Assembly (NCBI GenBank): GCA_003326205.1
Contig: LWTK01000011.1
Coordinates: forward strand, 186,001-250,000
Reading direction: 5' to 3'
Source: Nostoc sp. ATCC 43529
GTDB lineage: Bacteria > Cyanobacteriota > Cyanobacteriia > Cyanobacteriales > Nostocaceae
DNA length: 64,000 nt
Shown here: in pieces, positions 7,834-17,188 of the stretch
How the letters are laid out: each line of letters begins with the position of its first letter
Numbering within the stretch: position 1 is the stretch's first letter
The notes under the pieces: model-generated
The model's input: the letters and a program-made list of their open reading frames with translations, nothing else
Told to the model about the DNA's origin: nothing
The model's database searches: none
Program-made: the position numbers and the translations under genes

Positions 7834-10599
7834 ATGGGTTTACATCTACACTCAAATGACACATTCTCTGAAAAGATTTATTGGATAAATAAACTATCAG
7901 GAGAATTGCCAGAAACAAATTTAATGCTGGACTATGTAAGACCTTTATTCCCTACTGATAGCAAAAAATCTCTGAACTTTGATTTATCAAATGATTTATC
8001 TCAAGCAATCATTAAACTTGGGAAAGGTTCTTATTTTTCAATTTATTTAATACTTGTATCTGCGCTGAAAATATTGCTGCCAAAATATACGCGAAATAAT
8101 GACGTTATTGTTGGCATACCAGTATATGGAAAAATTGTAACAAATGGCATAAATAGCAAAGTGATTCCTTTGCGTACCCAAGTTACACCTCAGCTTTCAT
8201 TCCAAGATTTTGTTTTGCAAGTCAAAGATTCTGCCATAGGTGCTTATAGTCATCAAAATTGTGATTTTAATGAATTAATTAGATTATTAGAAATACCAAC
8301 AATTACTAATAGATCTCCAATTTTTGATATAGTAGTTTTACTAGAAAATATCCATCAAAAAAGCCAGTTAGACCAACTCAATAATGACATCACAATTTCT
8401 TTTACGGTTAATGGCGAAAGTATTAGTGTTGATATAGAATATAGCGAACATCTGTTTGAAGATGAAAATATTAAATTTATGAGCAGATGTTATGTCAATG
8501 TTCTAGAAAGTTGCCTGAATAAAGTTGATATTAAAATTTCTGATGTTATTTTCTTAAAAGACTCTGATAGATACAAATTATTACAGGACTATAACAAAAA
8601 TACTAAAGACTATCCAGTCGAGCAGACAATAAACCAATTATTTGAAAAACAAGTATCTCAAACTCCAAATAATATAGCCGTAGTTCACGAACAAACTCAA
8701 TTAAATTATCAAGAGCTAAATCATAAAGCTAATCAGATAGGTGAGTTGTTGCGGAAATTAGGACTTAATAAAAGAGAGTTTGTAGGGATTTTCAAAGACC
8801 GCGATATTAATTTCCTCATTGCTATCCTTGCTATCTACAAGGCAGGTGGAGCTTATGTACCCATTGATAGTACTTACCCATCGAACCGAATTAAATATAT
8901 GCTAGCTAATAGCGAAGTGAGGTTTTTATTTACAGATGCTTCGTTATTGAATGCTTTATCAGACTTAGCAGAAGATTGTTCGCAGCTATCATCTATTATT
9001 TGTTTAGATAGCTTAGTTAACGGTCAGACATTGGATGGCGATCGCCCCGAATTAAAGATATATAATAAATTAGATTTTACACATCTGCCTAATGATAATA
9101 TAGAGCCTATTAACGATGCCACCGACCCAGCTTATATGCTCTATACTTCTGGGTCTACGGGATTACCAAAAGGGGCGATTGTCAGACATGATGGTGCAAT
9201 TAATCATATTTATGCCCAATTCGATGAATTGCAGTTAACAGAAGAATTTTCTTTTCTTCAAAGCGCTCCTTCATCGACAGATATTTCCGTTTGGCAATTT
9301 TTGGCACCGCTTTTAATCGGTGGAAAAACAGTAATAGTAGATGTAGAAACTGTTGGAATTCCTGATAAACTATTTAAGGCACTCAAATCAGAAAAAATTA
9401 CAGTTGTTGAATTAGTACCTGCATTATTTGGGGGTTTACTTGAATATACTTCCCAGTTAGGAACTCATGAAAGAGAATTACCCCATTTGAAATGGATGAT
9501 GGTTGTAGGAGAACCAGTAACGGTAAGTTGGGTAAATAAGTGGCTCCAGATATATCATAAAATCAAAATTGTTAACGCTTACGGCCCTACCGAAGCTGCT
9601 GACGATATTACTCAATTTATTGTTAACCAGCCTTTTGCTGAAAATCAGCGCACAGTACCAATTGGTAAACCATTAGCTAACTTGAATCTCTACATTCTAG
9701 ATGAGCAAATGCAACTATTACCTATTGGCGCTCCGGGAGAAATTTGTGTTTCGGGAATTGGTGTTGGTGCGGGGTATTGGAAGAATGAAGAAAAAACTAA
9801 TTTAAGTTTTGTTCCTAATCCGTTTCCAGATAATAGGAAGAAGTTACCACCAAATCGCCCGGATTTAATCTATAAAACTGGAGATTTAGGCAGATGGCTA
9901 GCTGATGGAAATATGGAATTCCTTGGACGCATTGACCATCAAGTAAAAATTCGTGGTTTCCGAGTTGAACTTGGGGAAATTGAAACATTTTTAAATCAGC
10001 ACCCAAATGTACGCGAAAATGTCGTCATAGTTCAAGAAGACCAACCAGGTAACTTACTAATTGTTGCTTATGTAGTTCCTAAGATAGAACCAGTTCCTAG
10101 TATTAGTGAATTGCGTAGTTTCTTAAAAGAAAAGCTACCCGACCACATGTTACCTTCTGCCTTTGTGATGCTAGAAAATCTGCCTCTAGCACCTAGCGGT
10201 AAGATAGACCGGAAAGCTTTACCAAAACCAGATAATCTTCGCCCAGTACTAGAAACAGCTTACGTATTGCCGCGAAATGAGATGGAACATACAATTGCCG
10301 ATATTTGGCAAAAAATTCTCAAGGTGGAGAAAGTTGGCATTCAAGATAACTTTTTTGACCTTGGCGGACATTCGCTAAATGTGCTTCAAGTTTACAGCAA
10401 ACTCCGAGAGCTTTTTAAACCAGACTTAGCAATAACTGACCTATTTAAATATCCAACAATCAGTTCTATATCTCGATATTTGAATCAAGAACAAGATGAT
10501 AGCTTTGAAAATCAAAGTAATGAATTAAACGAACAAATAGAAGCTGGTAAAGCCAGATTAAAGCAACGCTTTTTACAAAAAAGACAACAGAATGTGTAA
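7834..10599 (+). CDS. NRPS protein: half condensation domain-A-PCP, predicted Dab-activating
   Basis: The first roughly 240 of 921 residues match only the C-terminal lobe of a condensation domain; the N-lobe with HHxxxDG is absent. A complete adenylation domain follows: YTSGSTGLPKG, NAYGPTEA, KTGDLGRW, GRIDHQVKIRGFRVELGE and the A10 lysine in PSGKIDRKALP. A PCP comes next (GGHSL, Ser847). Aligning by eye to GrsA, the pocket residues read D-I-W-E-M-V-A-D-D-K, close to the Dab code I recall (DIWELTADDK), with acidic residues suited to a basic side chain. The Dab transaminase gene lies immediately upstream. An AGGA ribosome site at about 7823 supports the ATG at 7834. Condensation activity must come from another protein, most simply the free-standing C domain, unless this is a loading module. 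Confidence 0.92.
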   Translation: MGLHLHSNDTFSEKIYWINKLSGELPETNLMLDYVRPLFPTDSKKSLNFDLSNDLSQAIIKLGKGSYFSIYLILVSALKILLPKYTRNNDVIVGIPVYGKIVTNGINSKVIPLRTQVTPQLSFQDFVLQVKDSAIGAYSHQNCDFNELIRLLEIPTITNRSPIFDIVVLLENIHQKSQLDQLNNDITISFTVNGESISVDIEYSEHLFEDENIKFMSRCYVNVLESCLNKVDIKISDVIFLKDSDRYKLLQDYNKNTKDYPVEQTINQLFEKQVSQTPNNIAVVHEQTQLNYQELNHKANQIGELLRKLGLNKREFVGIFKDRDINFLIAILAIYKAGGAYVPIDSTYPSNRIKYMLANSEVRFLFTDASLLNALSDLAEDCSQLSSIICLDSLVNGQTLDGDRPELKIYNKLDFTHLPNDNIEPINDATDPAYMLYTSGSTGLPKGAIVRHDGAINHIYAQFDELQLTEEFSFLQSAPSSTDISVWQFLAPLLIGGKTVIVDVETVGIPDKLFKALKSEKITVVELVPALFGGLLEYTSQLGTHERELPHLKWMMVVGEPVTVSWVNKWLQIYHKIKIVNAYGPTEAADDITQFIVNQPFAENQRTVPIGKPLANLNLYILDEQMQLLPIGAPGEICVSGIGVGAGYWKNEEKTNLSFVPNPFPDNRKKLPPNRPDLIYKTGDLGRWLADGNMEFLGRIDHQVKIRGFRVELGEIETFLNQHPNVRENVVIVQEDQPGNLLIVAYVVPKIEPVPSISELRSFLKEKLPDHMLPSAFVMLENLPLAPSGKIDRKALPKPDNLRPVLETAYVLPRNEMEHTIADIWQKILKVEKVGIQDNFFDLGGHSLNVLQVYSKLRELFKPDLAITDLFKYPTISSISRYLNQEQDDSFENQSNELNEQIEAGKARLKQRFLQKRQQNV

Positions 10600-10620
10600 C
10601 AGTTAACAGGCCAGTTAATT

Positions 10621-13600
10621 ATGGAAGATTCAGGATATTTCAATAATACAAATGGTCTGGAAATAGCTATTATTGGCATGAGTGGCTGTTTTCCAGAAGC
10701 TCAAAATATAGAGCAATTTTGGCAAAATCTCCGAGACGGAGTAGAGTCAATTCATCGATTTAGCGACCAAGAATTAAAAGATTTGGGTGTAGATACAGGC
10801 TTAATAAATGACCCGAATTATGTGAAAGCAGAAGGTCGAGTCGAAGGTATAGATTTGTTTGATACTTCATTCTTCGACTTTAGCCCTAGAGAAGCTGAAA
10901 TTCTAGATCCTTCATTGCGCTTTTTCTTAGAGTATTCATGGAAAGCACTTGAGGATGCTGGCTATAGTTCGCAAATATATAAAAAACCTATTGGAGTTTA
11001 CGCTGGTACAAGTTTTGGTAGTTATCTACTGAATATTTATTCTAATTACGATTTGATTGCCTCTGTGGGCGATAAGCAAATAGAAAAAGCAACTTCTCCA
11101 GATTATGTTACTACACTTGTTTCTTATAAATTAAATTTGCAAGGGCCAAGTTATGCTGTTCAAACTACTTGTTCGAGTTCATTAGTTGCCGTACATTTAG
11201 CTTGTCAAAGTTTGCTTAGTGGTGAGTGCGATATTGCTTTAGCAGGAGGAGTTTCAATATCAACAGCAGACGGTTATTTATATCAAGAAGGAGGAATTGA
11301 ATCTCCTGACGGACATTGCCGTGCTTTTGATGCTAAGGCTGCGGGAACCGTAAAAGGAAGAGGTTTAGGTCTTGTAGTTTTGAAACGATTAGAGGAAGCG
11401 ATCGCAGATGGAGATTGCATCCATGCTATTATCAAAGGCTCTGCTATTAATAATGATGGCTCCGATAAAGTTAGCTACACTGCACCCAGCGTTAATGGTC
11501 AAGCGAAAGTAATTCGAGCAGCTCAAGTGATGGCTGAAGTCGAACCTGAAACTATTAGCTATATTGAAGCACATGGAACCGGAACTTCTTTAGGCGACCC
11601 CGTTGAAATTGCCGCTTTAACACAAGCTTTTCGTACTAAAACTCAGAAAAAAGGATTTTGTGCCATTGGTTCTGTAAAAACCAATATTGGACATTTAGAT
11701 TCAACTGCTGGTGTTGCAGGTTTGATTAAAACTGTTTTAGCCCTAAAACATAAACAAATTCCTCCTAGTTTAAACTTTGAGGAACCATCACCCCAAATTG
11801 ATTTTGCTAACAGTCCCTTTTATGTAAATAATCAATTATCAGAGTGGAAAACAAACGGCACTCCTCGCCGCGCGGGTGTTAGTTCGTTTGGTTTTGGTGG
11901 CACAAATGCCCATGTTATTTTAGAAGAATCTCCCATCATTAAATCCTCTAGTCCTTCTCGAGCTCGGCAATTATTATTACTTTCAGCTAAGACTGATACA
12001 GCATTAGAAACTGCTACAGAAAATCTGGTTAATCATCTACAAAAACATCCAGATTTAAATCTTGCTGATGTTGCTCATACTTTGCAAGTAGGTCGCTGGA
12101 CTTTCAACCATCGCCGCATGGTAGTTTGTCAAAATCAAGAAGATGCTATTAGCGCATTGCAAGACCCGCAAAGAACTTTTACTTATTATCAAGAACCTTG
12201 TAATCGTTCGGTTGTGTTTATGTTTTCCGGACAAGGTTCGCAATATGTAAATATGGGTCGAGAATTATATGAAAATGAAAGTGTATTTAGAGAACAAGTT
12301 AATTATTGCTGCGAACTGTTAAAACCTTACTTGGAAATAGACTTACGTACAGTTCTTTATCCCAGCGAAGAAGAAATTCCAGAAGCAACACAAAAATTAC
12401 AACAAACAGCACTTACTCAACCAGCCTTGTTTGTAATTGAATATGCTATGGCTAAGTTGTGGATGGCTTGGGGGGTGCGTCCTGAGGCGATGATTGGTCA
12501 TAGTATTGGAGAATATGTAGCTGCAACTATAGCCGGAGTTTTTACTTTAGAAAATGCCTTAGCAATAGTAGCAACGCGAGGAAAATTGATGCAAAATTTA
12601 CCTGGCGGTGCTATGCTTTCAGTTCAGCTTACAGAGCAAAAAATACAACATTTTCTAGAAAAAGAAATCTCTTTAGCTGCGATTAATGCACCTTCTTCTT
12701 GTGTAGTGTCTGGTTCAGAAGTAGCAATAAATAAATTACAAGAAAAGCTCGAACAAATAGGCGTAAATTGTAGGCGTTTACATACATCTCATGCCTTTCA
12801 TTCTGAAATGATGTCACCCATCATTGAGACTTTCATCCAGGCATTAGAAAAAGTTAAACTTAATACTCCGAAAATTCCGTTTATATCCAATGTTAGTGGC
12901 ACTTGGATTACCGCAACTGAAGCAACAGATCCTAAATATTGGGCAAAACATTTAAGGCAACCAGTACGCTTTAGCTTAGGAATTTCTGAGCTGTTAAAAC
13001 AGCCAGAGCAAGTATTGTTGGAAGTCGGGCCGGGACGGACGTTAAATAGTTTAGCGAAACAACATCAAACAGATGTAATAATATTAACTTCTATACGGCA
13101 TCCTCAAGAGCAACAATCAGATATAGAATTTTTACTTAATACCTTGGGTAGGCTTTGGTTAGTAGGAATTCAAATTGATTGGTCTGGTTTTTATGCAAAT
13201 GAAAAGCGTCATCGCTTACCGTTACCTACTTATCCCTTTGAGCGTCAGCGTTATTGGATTGAAGTAAATCGAAATGCAACTTTGGCAATGATGTCGCCAA
13301 AAAAATCAGATAAAAAGCCAGATATTGCTGACTGGTTTTATGTTCCTCGCTGGAAAGAATCGACACCAGTTGAACTTATTCAACAAGAAAGGCTGCTAGA
13401 AGAAAAGTCATCTTGGTTAATTTTTGTCGATAACTATGGAGTGGGAATAGAAATTGCCGAACGGCTCAAACAACAAAATCAAGATGTAATTTTTGTCAGA
13501 GTTGGAGATAAATTTGCTAAATTTGATGACTATAATTATGTAATTAATCCCCAAAAAAGGGATGATTATGATACTTTATTTAAAGCACTGCAAGAACAGA

Positions 13601-15276
13601 ATTGGATTAACGAAGGGAGGCAAATAGCGCATTTTTGGAGTGTAACTCCTAACGATATTTTACCCAGTCAAGAGCTAGACCCAGAAACACAATATCAGTT
13701 TTTTGAAGATTGCCAAAATCTCGGTTTTGATAGTCTGTTGTTCCTAGCACAAGCCTTAACAAAACAGAATATCATTGATCCAATAAAGTTGATGGTTGTC
13801 ACCAGCAATCTACATGATGTTACTGGTAGCGAAAATTTATGTCCTGAGAAAGCAACTATATTAGGGCCATGCAATGTAATTCCACAAGAATATTTGAATA
13901 TAACTTGTTGTTGCTTTGATATCGTACTTGCAGACTCTAAAACTAAGCTATCACGAACACTAATAGATTCACTAGTTACAGAATTTACAACGGCAATAAC
14001 CGATAATTTAATTGCTTATCGCGGTAATCATCGCTGGATTAAAACTTATGAAGCTGTACGTTTAGATGAGAGTATTAACAGCAAAAATAAGTTGAGAAAA
14101 GGCGGTGTTTACCTAATCACTGGCGGTCTTGGTCGCATTGGTTTAGCGATGTCAGAATACTTAGCAAAAACAGTGCAAGCTAAGCTGATTTTAATCGGTA
14201 GAAAAGGCTTACCAGAAAGACATCAATGGTCTAAATGGTTACTAACTCATGATGAATCAAATGAAATTAGCCAAAAGCTGAAAAAAGTGATGATGCTTGA
14301 GGAATTAGGTGCTGAGGTTGAAGCGATTAGTGCTGATGTAGCTAACGAACAACAAATGCAGAAAGCTATAGAATTAGCTAAAGAACGCTTTGGTGAAATT
14401 CATGGTGTCATCCACACAGCTGGAATTAATGACGATGCGTATTACACTATTGAAGAAAGTTCTAAAGTTCAAAGTCAAGAACAATTCCGTCCTAAAGTAT
14501 ATGGGCTATTTGTTTTAGAAAAAGTTTTGCAAGGTCAAAAGCTAGATTTTTGTTTATTTACGTCTTCTTCATCATCTGTTTTAGGAGGTTTAGGACTAAC
14601 TTCCTATTCTGCTGCTAACATTTTTATGGATGCTTATGCTCATAAGCACAACCAAATCAATTTGTTTCCTTGTATTAGTGTCAACTGGGATACTTGGCAA
14701 TCTCAAGAAGGGGATATTCAAGACCTAACTGTGGGAGTAGCTTTAGAAAAATTACGCATGACATGGAAGGAAGGTATAGATGTCTTTAGGCGTGTATTAT
14801 GTTTAACTAAAACTCCTCAAATTGTTGTTTCTGCGGGAGAATTACAACCCAGAATTGAGCAATGGATAAAACGACAATTTTTACAAAATAATACAGATAC
14901 TTTATCGCTTCATTCCAGAGGAAACTTACAAAACGAGTACGTTCCAGCTAGTAATCAGGTAGAGCAAATAGTTGCGAAAGCTTGGCAAAAAGTTTTAGGA
15001 ATTGAAAAGATTGGTATTTATGATAATTTCTTTGACTTGGGAGGGAGTTCTTTAATCGGTGTTGAGGTTATCTCTCAATTGCAAAAAGAATTAAATACCC
15101 ATATTCCGATAATCAGCATTTATGAAAGACCAACTATTAGTTCCCTTGCCGAGTTTTTAACTAGCGATGAAGAAGCTGTTTCGCAAAAAGATTCTTACCG
15201 TCCTCAAGTAAGATCTGCTTCAATTAAGCGTCGCAAAGAAGCCAGACAAAATCATCGCCGAGCCAGTCAAAAGTAA
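10621..15276 (+). CDS. Type I polyketide synthase module KS-AT-KR-ACP
   Basis: This is a complete 1551-residue module. The KS (residues about 13-440) has Cys184 in TTCSSS, HGTGT and NIGHLD. The AT (about 530-850) has FSGQGSQ, GHSIGEY (Ser628) and HAFHS, indicating malonyl-CoA. The KR (about 1160-1400) has GGLGRIG, SSSSS and GLTSYSAAN with intact Ser, Tyr and Asn. The ACP has GGSSL (Ser1477), and a short basic tail follows. It starts 21 bases after the NRPS gene and probably extends the Dab-bearing chain by one reduced malonate unit. A DPSLRFFLE sequence replaces the usual DPQHRLFLE near residue 100, a mild deviation. No DH, ER or methyltransferase domain is present. Confidence 0.95.
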   Translation: MEDSGYFNNTNGLEIAIIGMSGCFPEAQNIEQFWQNLRDGVESIHRFSDQELKDLGVDTGLINDPNYVKAEGRVEGIDLFDTSFFDFSPREAEILDPSLRFFLEYSWKALEDAGYSSQIYKKPIGVYAGTSFGSYLLNIYSNYDLIASVGDKQIEKATSPDYVTTLVSYKLNLQGPSYAVQTTCSSSLVAVHLACQSLLSGECDIALAGGVSISTADGYLYQEGGIESPDGHCRAFDAKAAGTVKGRGLGLVVLKRLEEAIADGDCIHAIIKGSAINNDGSDKVSYTAPSVNGQAKVIRAAQVMAEVEPETISYIEAHGTGTSLGDPVEIAALTQAFRTKTQKKGFCAIGSVKTNIGHLDSTAGVAGLIKTVLALKHKQIPPSLNFEEPSPQIDFANSPFYVNNQLSEWKTNGTPRRAGVSSFGFGGTNAHVILEESPIIKSSSPSRARQLLLLSAKTDTALETATENLVNHLQKHPDLNLADVAHTLQVGRWTFNHRRMVVCQNQEDAISALQDPQRTFTYYQEPCNRSVVFMFSGQGSQYVNMGRELYENESVFREQVNYCCELLKPYLEIDLRTVLYPSEEEIPEATQKLQQTALTQPALFVIEYAMAKLWMAWGVRPEAMIGHSIGEYVAATIAGVFTLENALAIVATRGKLMQNLPGGAMLSVQLTEQKIQHFLEKEISLAAINAPSSCVVSGSEVAINKLQEKLEQIGVNCRRLHTSHAFHSEMMSPIIETFIQALEKVKLNTPKIPFISNVSGTWITATEATDPKYWAKHLRQPVRFSLGISELLKQPEQVLLEVGPGRTLNSLAKQHQTDVIILTSIRHPQEQQSDIEFLLNTLGRLWLVGIQIDWSGFYANEKRHRLPLPTYPFERQRYWIEVNRNATLAMMSPKKSDKKPDIADWFYVPRWKESTPVELIQQERLLEEKSSWLIFVDNYGVGIEIAERLKQQNQDVIFVRVGDKFAKFDDYNYVINPQKRDDYDTLFKALQEQNWINEGRQIAHFWSVTPNDILPSQELDPETQYQFFEDCQNLGFDSLLFLAQALTKQNIIDPIKLMVVTSNLHDVTGSENLCPEKATILGPCNVIPQEYLNITCCCFDIVLADSKTKLSRTLIDSLVTEFTTAITDNLIAYRGNHRWIKTYEAVRLDESINSKNKLRKGGVYLITGGLGRIGLAMSEYLAKTVQAKLILIGRKGLPERHQWSKWLLTHDESNEISQKLKKVMMLEELGAEVEAISADVANEQQMQKAIELAKERFGEIHGVIHTAGINDDAYYTIEESSKVQSQEQFRPKVYGLFVLEKVLQGQKLDFCLFTSSSSSVLGGLGLTSYSAANIFMDAYAHKHNQINLFPCISVNWDTWQSQEGDIQDLTVGVALEKLRMTWKEGIDVFRRVLCLTKTPQIVVSAGELQPRIEQWIKRQFLQNNTDTLSLHSRGNLQNEYVPASNQVEQIVAKAWQKVLGIEKIGIYDNFFDLGGSSLIGVEVISQLQKELNTHIPIISIYERPTISSLAEFLTSDEEAVSQKDSYRPQVRSASIKRRKEARQNHRRASQK

Positions 15277-15311
15277 AAAGTAAAAAGCATAAATCCTTTG
15301 TGGGGTATAAA

Positions 15312-16988
15312 ATGGCATTAAGTCAGCAAAGACAAGAAAAAACTCAGCAAAATCTATTTTTTGAGAATGAGCTAACGCCACAGTATGCAGTTGCCAATGA
15401 AGTCATGCAATTATTTGCACCATCTAATAGCTTAATCTCTACAGAAGCAAAGATGGCTGTTGAAACTGATGTGTTGATTGATAATTTTTTAAATGCCGTT
15501 AACACGAATTCAGATATTGAATTTAATTCATTAATAGAAGCCTTTGCTGATAGCGAAGTCCCTAACAATCCTGCTGATTTTGATAGCTACCTGGAGTATT
15601 TAGCAAATAATGTTATTAATCATTCAATACATACATCTTCACCGCGATTTATAGGTCACATGACCTCTGCGCTACCCTGTTTTGTAAGACCTCTGGCAAA
15701 ACTGATGACAGCAATGAATCAGAATGTTGTCAAAATAGAAACAGCCAAAGCTTTTAGTCCTTATGAGCGTCAGGCTTTGGCAATGATTCATAGATTAATT
15801 TATAACTTTTCTGACGAATTTTATAGCGAGCATGTCCAAAATAGCCAAAGTACTTTAGGCATATTAGTTTCTGGAGGTACAGCAGCCAATATCATCGCGT
15901 TATGGTGCGCTCGTAATAAATCTTTGGGTGCAAAAAATAGTTTTCCGGGTGTAGAAAAGGCAGGTTTACCAGCAGCTTTAGATTACTACGGTTATCAAGG
16001 AGCAGTAATAATTGGTTCTGAGTTGATGCATTTTTCTTTTGAAAAGGCAGCAGATTTATTAGGCATAGGCACGCATAGTTTGATTAAAATTCCTACTAAT
16101 AAAAACAACCAAGTAGACTTACAAGCCTTACGTCAGGCTGTTGCAGATTGTCAATCAAAAAATTTGCATATTATTGCGATCGCTGGCGTTGCCGGTACTA
16201 CAGATTCTGGTAATATAGACTCACTTTCAGATATTGCAGATATAGCTGAAGCTGCAAATGTTCATTTTCATGTAGATGCAGCTTGGGGCGGGCCGCTGAT
16301 ATTTTCCGAGCAACATCGACAAAAACTTATTGGTATCGAACGCGCTGATTCAGTCACAATTGATGGACATAAACAGCTGTATTTACCTATGGGTATTGGC
16401 ATGGTATTCATGCGCGAACCACACTTAGCTTCAGCAATAGAAAAAAATGCTAGCTATACCATGCGTAAAGGTTCATTTGATTTAGGAAAACGCGCTTTAG
16501 AAGGCTCTCGTCCCGGTATGGCATTATTTTTACATGCTGGGTTACATCTAATAGGTTTGAAAGGTTATGAATTTTTGATTGATGCCGGAATTGAGAAGAC
16601 ACGATATATGGCTGCATGTATCAATGCTATGCCAGAATTTGAGTTACTATCAAAGCCGGATATAAATCTGCTGCTTTATCGTTATATTCCACACTCTTTA
16701 AGAGAAGTTGCAGTTAAAAAGCAATTAACAGAAAGCCAGAATCAAGAGATTAATATATTTAATGAGCGTCTGCAAAAAAGTCAGCGTCAAGCTGGCCGTA
16801 GTTTTATTTCGCGGACAATAAAAAGAATTAGTTGTTTAGAGAAAGAGATTTCTGTAACTGCGTTACGTGCCGTAATTGCTAATCCACTGACGACTAAAGA
16901 TGATATTGATGCAGTTTTAAATGACCAAATTCAAATTGCTCTAGATTTAGAGATATCAGATTCTGTAGAAGCTGATAAAAGCCTGTAA
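15312..16988 (+). CDS. panP: PLP-dependent decarboxylase, PanP-type aspartate 1-decarboxylase
   Basis: A group II PLP decarboxylase of about 558 residues. It has SPRFIGHMTSALP near the N-terminus, VSGGTAANI, HVDAAWGGP and the PLP lysine in DGHKQLYLPMG (about Lys354). The N-terminal segment and the HKQLY-PMG motif resemble the PanP group (putative pyridoxal-dependent aspartate 1-decarboxylase), which makes beta-alanine from aspartate; glutamate and Dab decarboxylases are more distant alternatives. The ATG at 15312 has a TGGGG ribosome site 6 bases upstream and is preferred to the GTG at 15300. It sits between two PKS genes of the cluster, and the terminal NRPS has a beta-alanine-like A-domain code. 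Its probable job is therefore to supply beta-alanine. Substrate specificity is inferred from family resemblance. Confidence 0.82.
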   Translation: MALSQQRQEKTQQNLFFENELTPQYAVANEVMQLFAPSNSLISTEAKMAVETDVLIDNFLNAVNTNSDIEFNSLIEAFADSEVPNNPADFDSYLEYLANNVINHSIHTSSPRFIGHMTSALPCFVRPLAKLMTAMNQNVVKIETAKAFSPYERQALAMIHRLIYNFSDEFYSEHVQNSQSTLGILVSGGTAANIIALWCARNKSLGAKNSFPGVEKAGLPAALDYYGYQGAVIIGSELMHFSFEKAADLLGIGTHSLIKIPTNKNNQVDLQALRQAVADCQSKNLHIIAIAGVAGTTDSGNIDSLSDIADIAEAANVHFHVDAAWGGPLIFSEQHRQKLIGIERADSVTIDGHKQLYLPMGIGMVFMREPHLASAIEKNASYTMRKGSFDLGKRALEGSRPGMALFLHAGLHLIGLKGYEFLIDAGIEKTRYMAACINAMPEFELLSKPDINLLLYRYIPHSLREVAVKKQLTESQNQEINIFNERLQKSQRQAGRSFISRTIKRISCLEKEISVTALRAVIANPLTTKDDIDAVLNDQIQIALDLEISDSVEADKSL

Positions 16989-17000
16989 ATACCTCAGTGT

Positions 17001-17142
17001 TTTTTTAATCTAACCACAGAGGACACGGAAAAAAAAGTTATGAATTATTGAGAATTACTATATAGGTTAATACAGTTCAGTTAACAATTTCTGGCTTTTC
17101 TTCTCTCTGTGTCCTCTGTGCCTCTGTGGTTCGATTAAAAAA
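17001..17142 (+). repeat. MITE-like element with 22-bp terminal inverted repeats
   Basis: Bases 17001-17022 and 17121-17142 are inverted copies of each other with one mismatch (core AACCACAGAGG). They enclose about 100 bp with no open frame. The CACAGAGGACAC wording is typical of small dispersed repeats in Nostoc-type genomes. It fills most of the 200-bp gap between the decarboxylase and the next PKS, the widest gap in the biosynthetic operon apart from that before the MbtH gene. It could affect transcript stability or processing. No target-site duplication was confirmed. Confidence 0.7.
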
Positions 17143-17188
17143 CTTATATATAGTTGCGGATGTAAGTAAATATAATTGATTTTTTATT

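Noticed and set aside
6528..16988. 1,3-diaminopropane pathway (transaminase plus Dab decarboxylase)
   Set aside because: Possible, but the decarboxylase looks more like PanP than Dab decarboxylase, and A domains matching Dab and beta-alanine explain both genes better. Kept as an alternative only.
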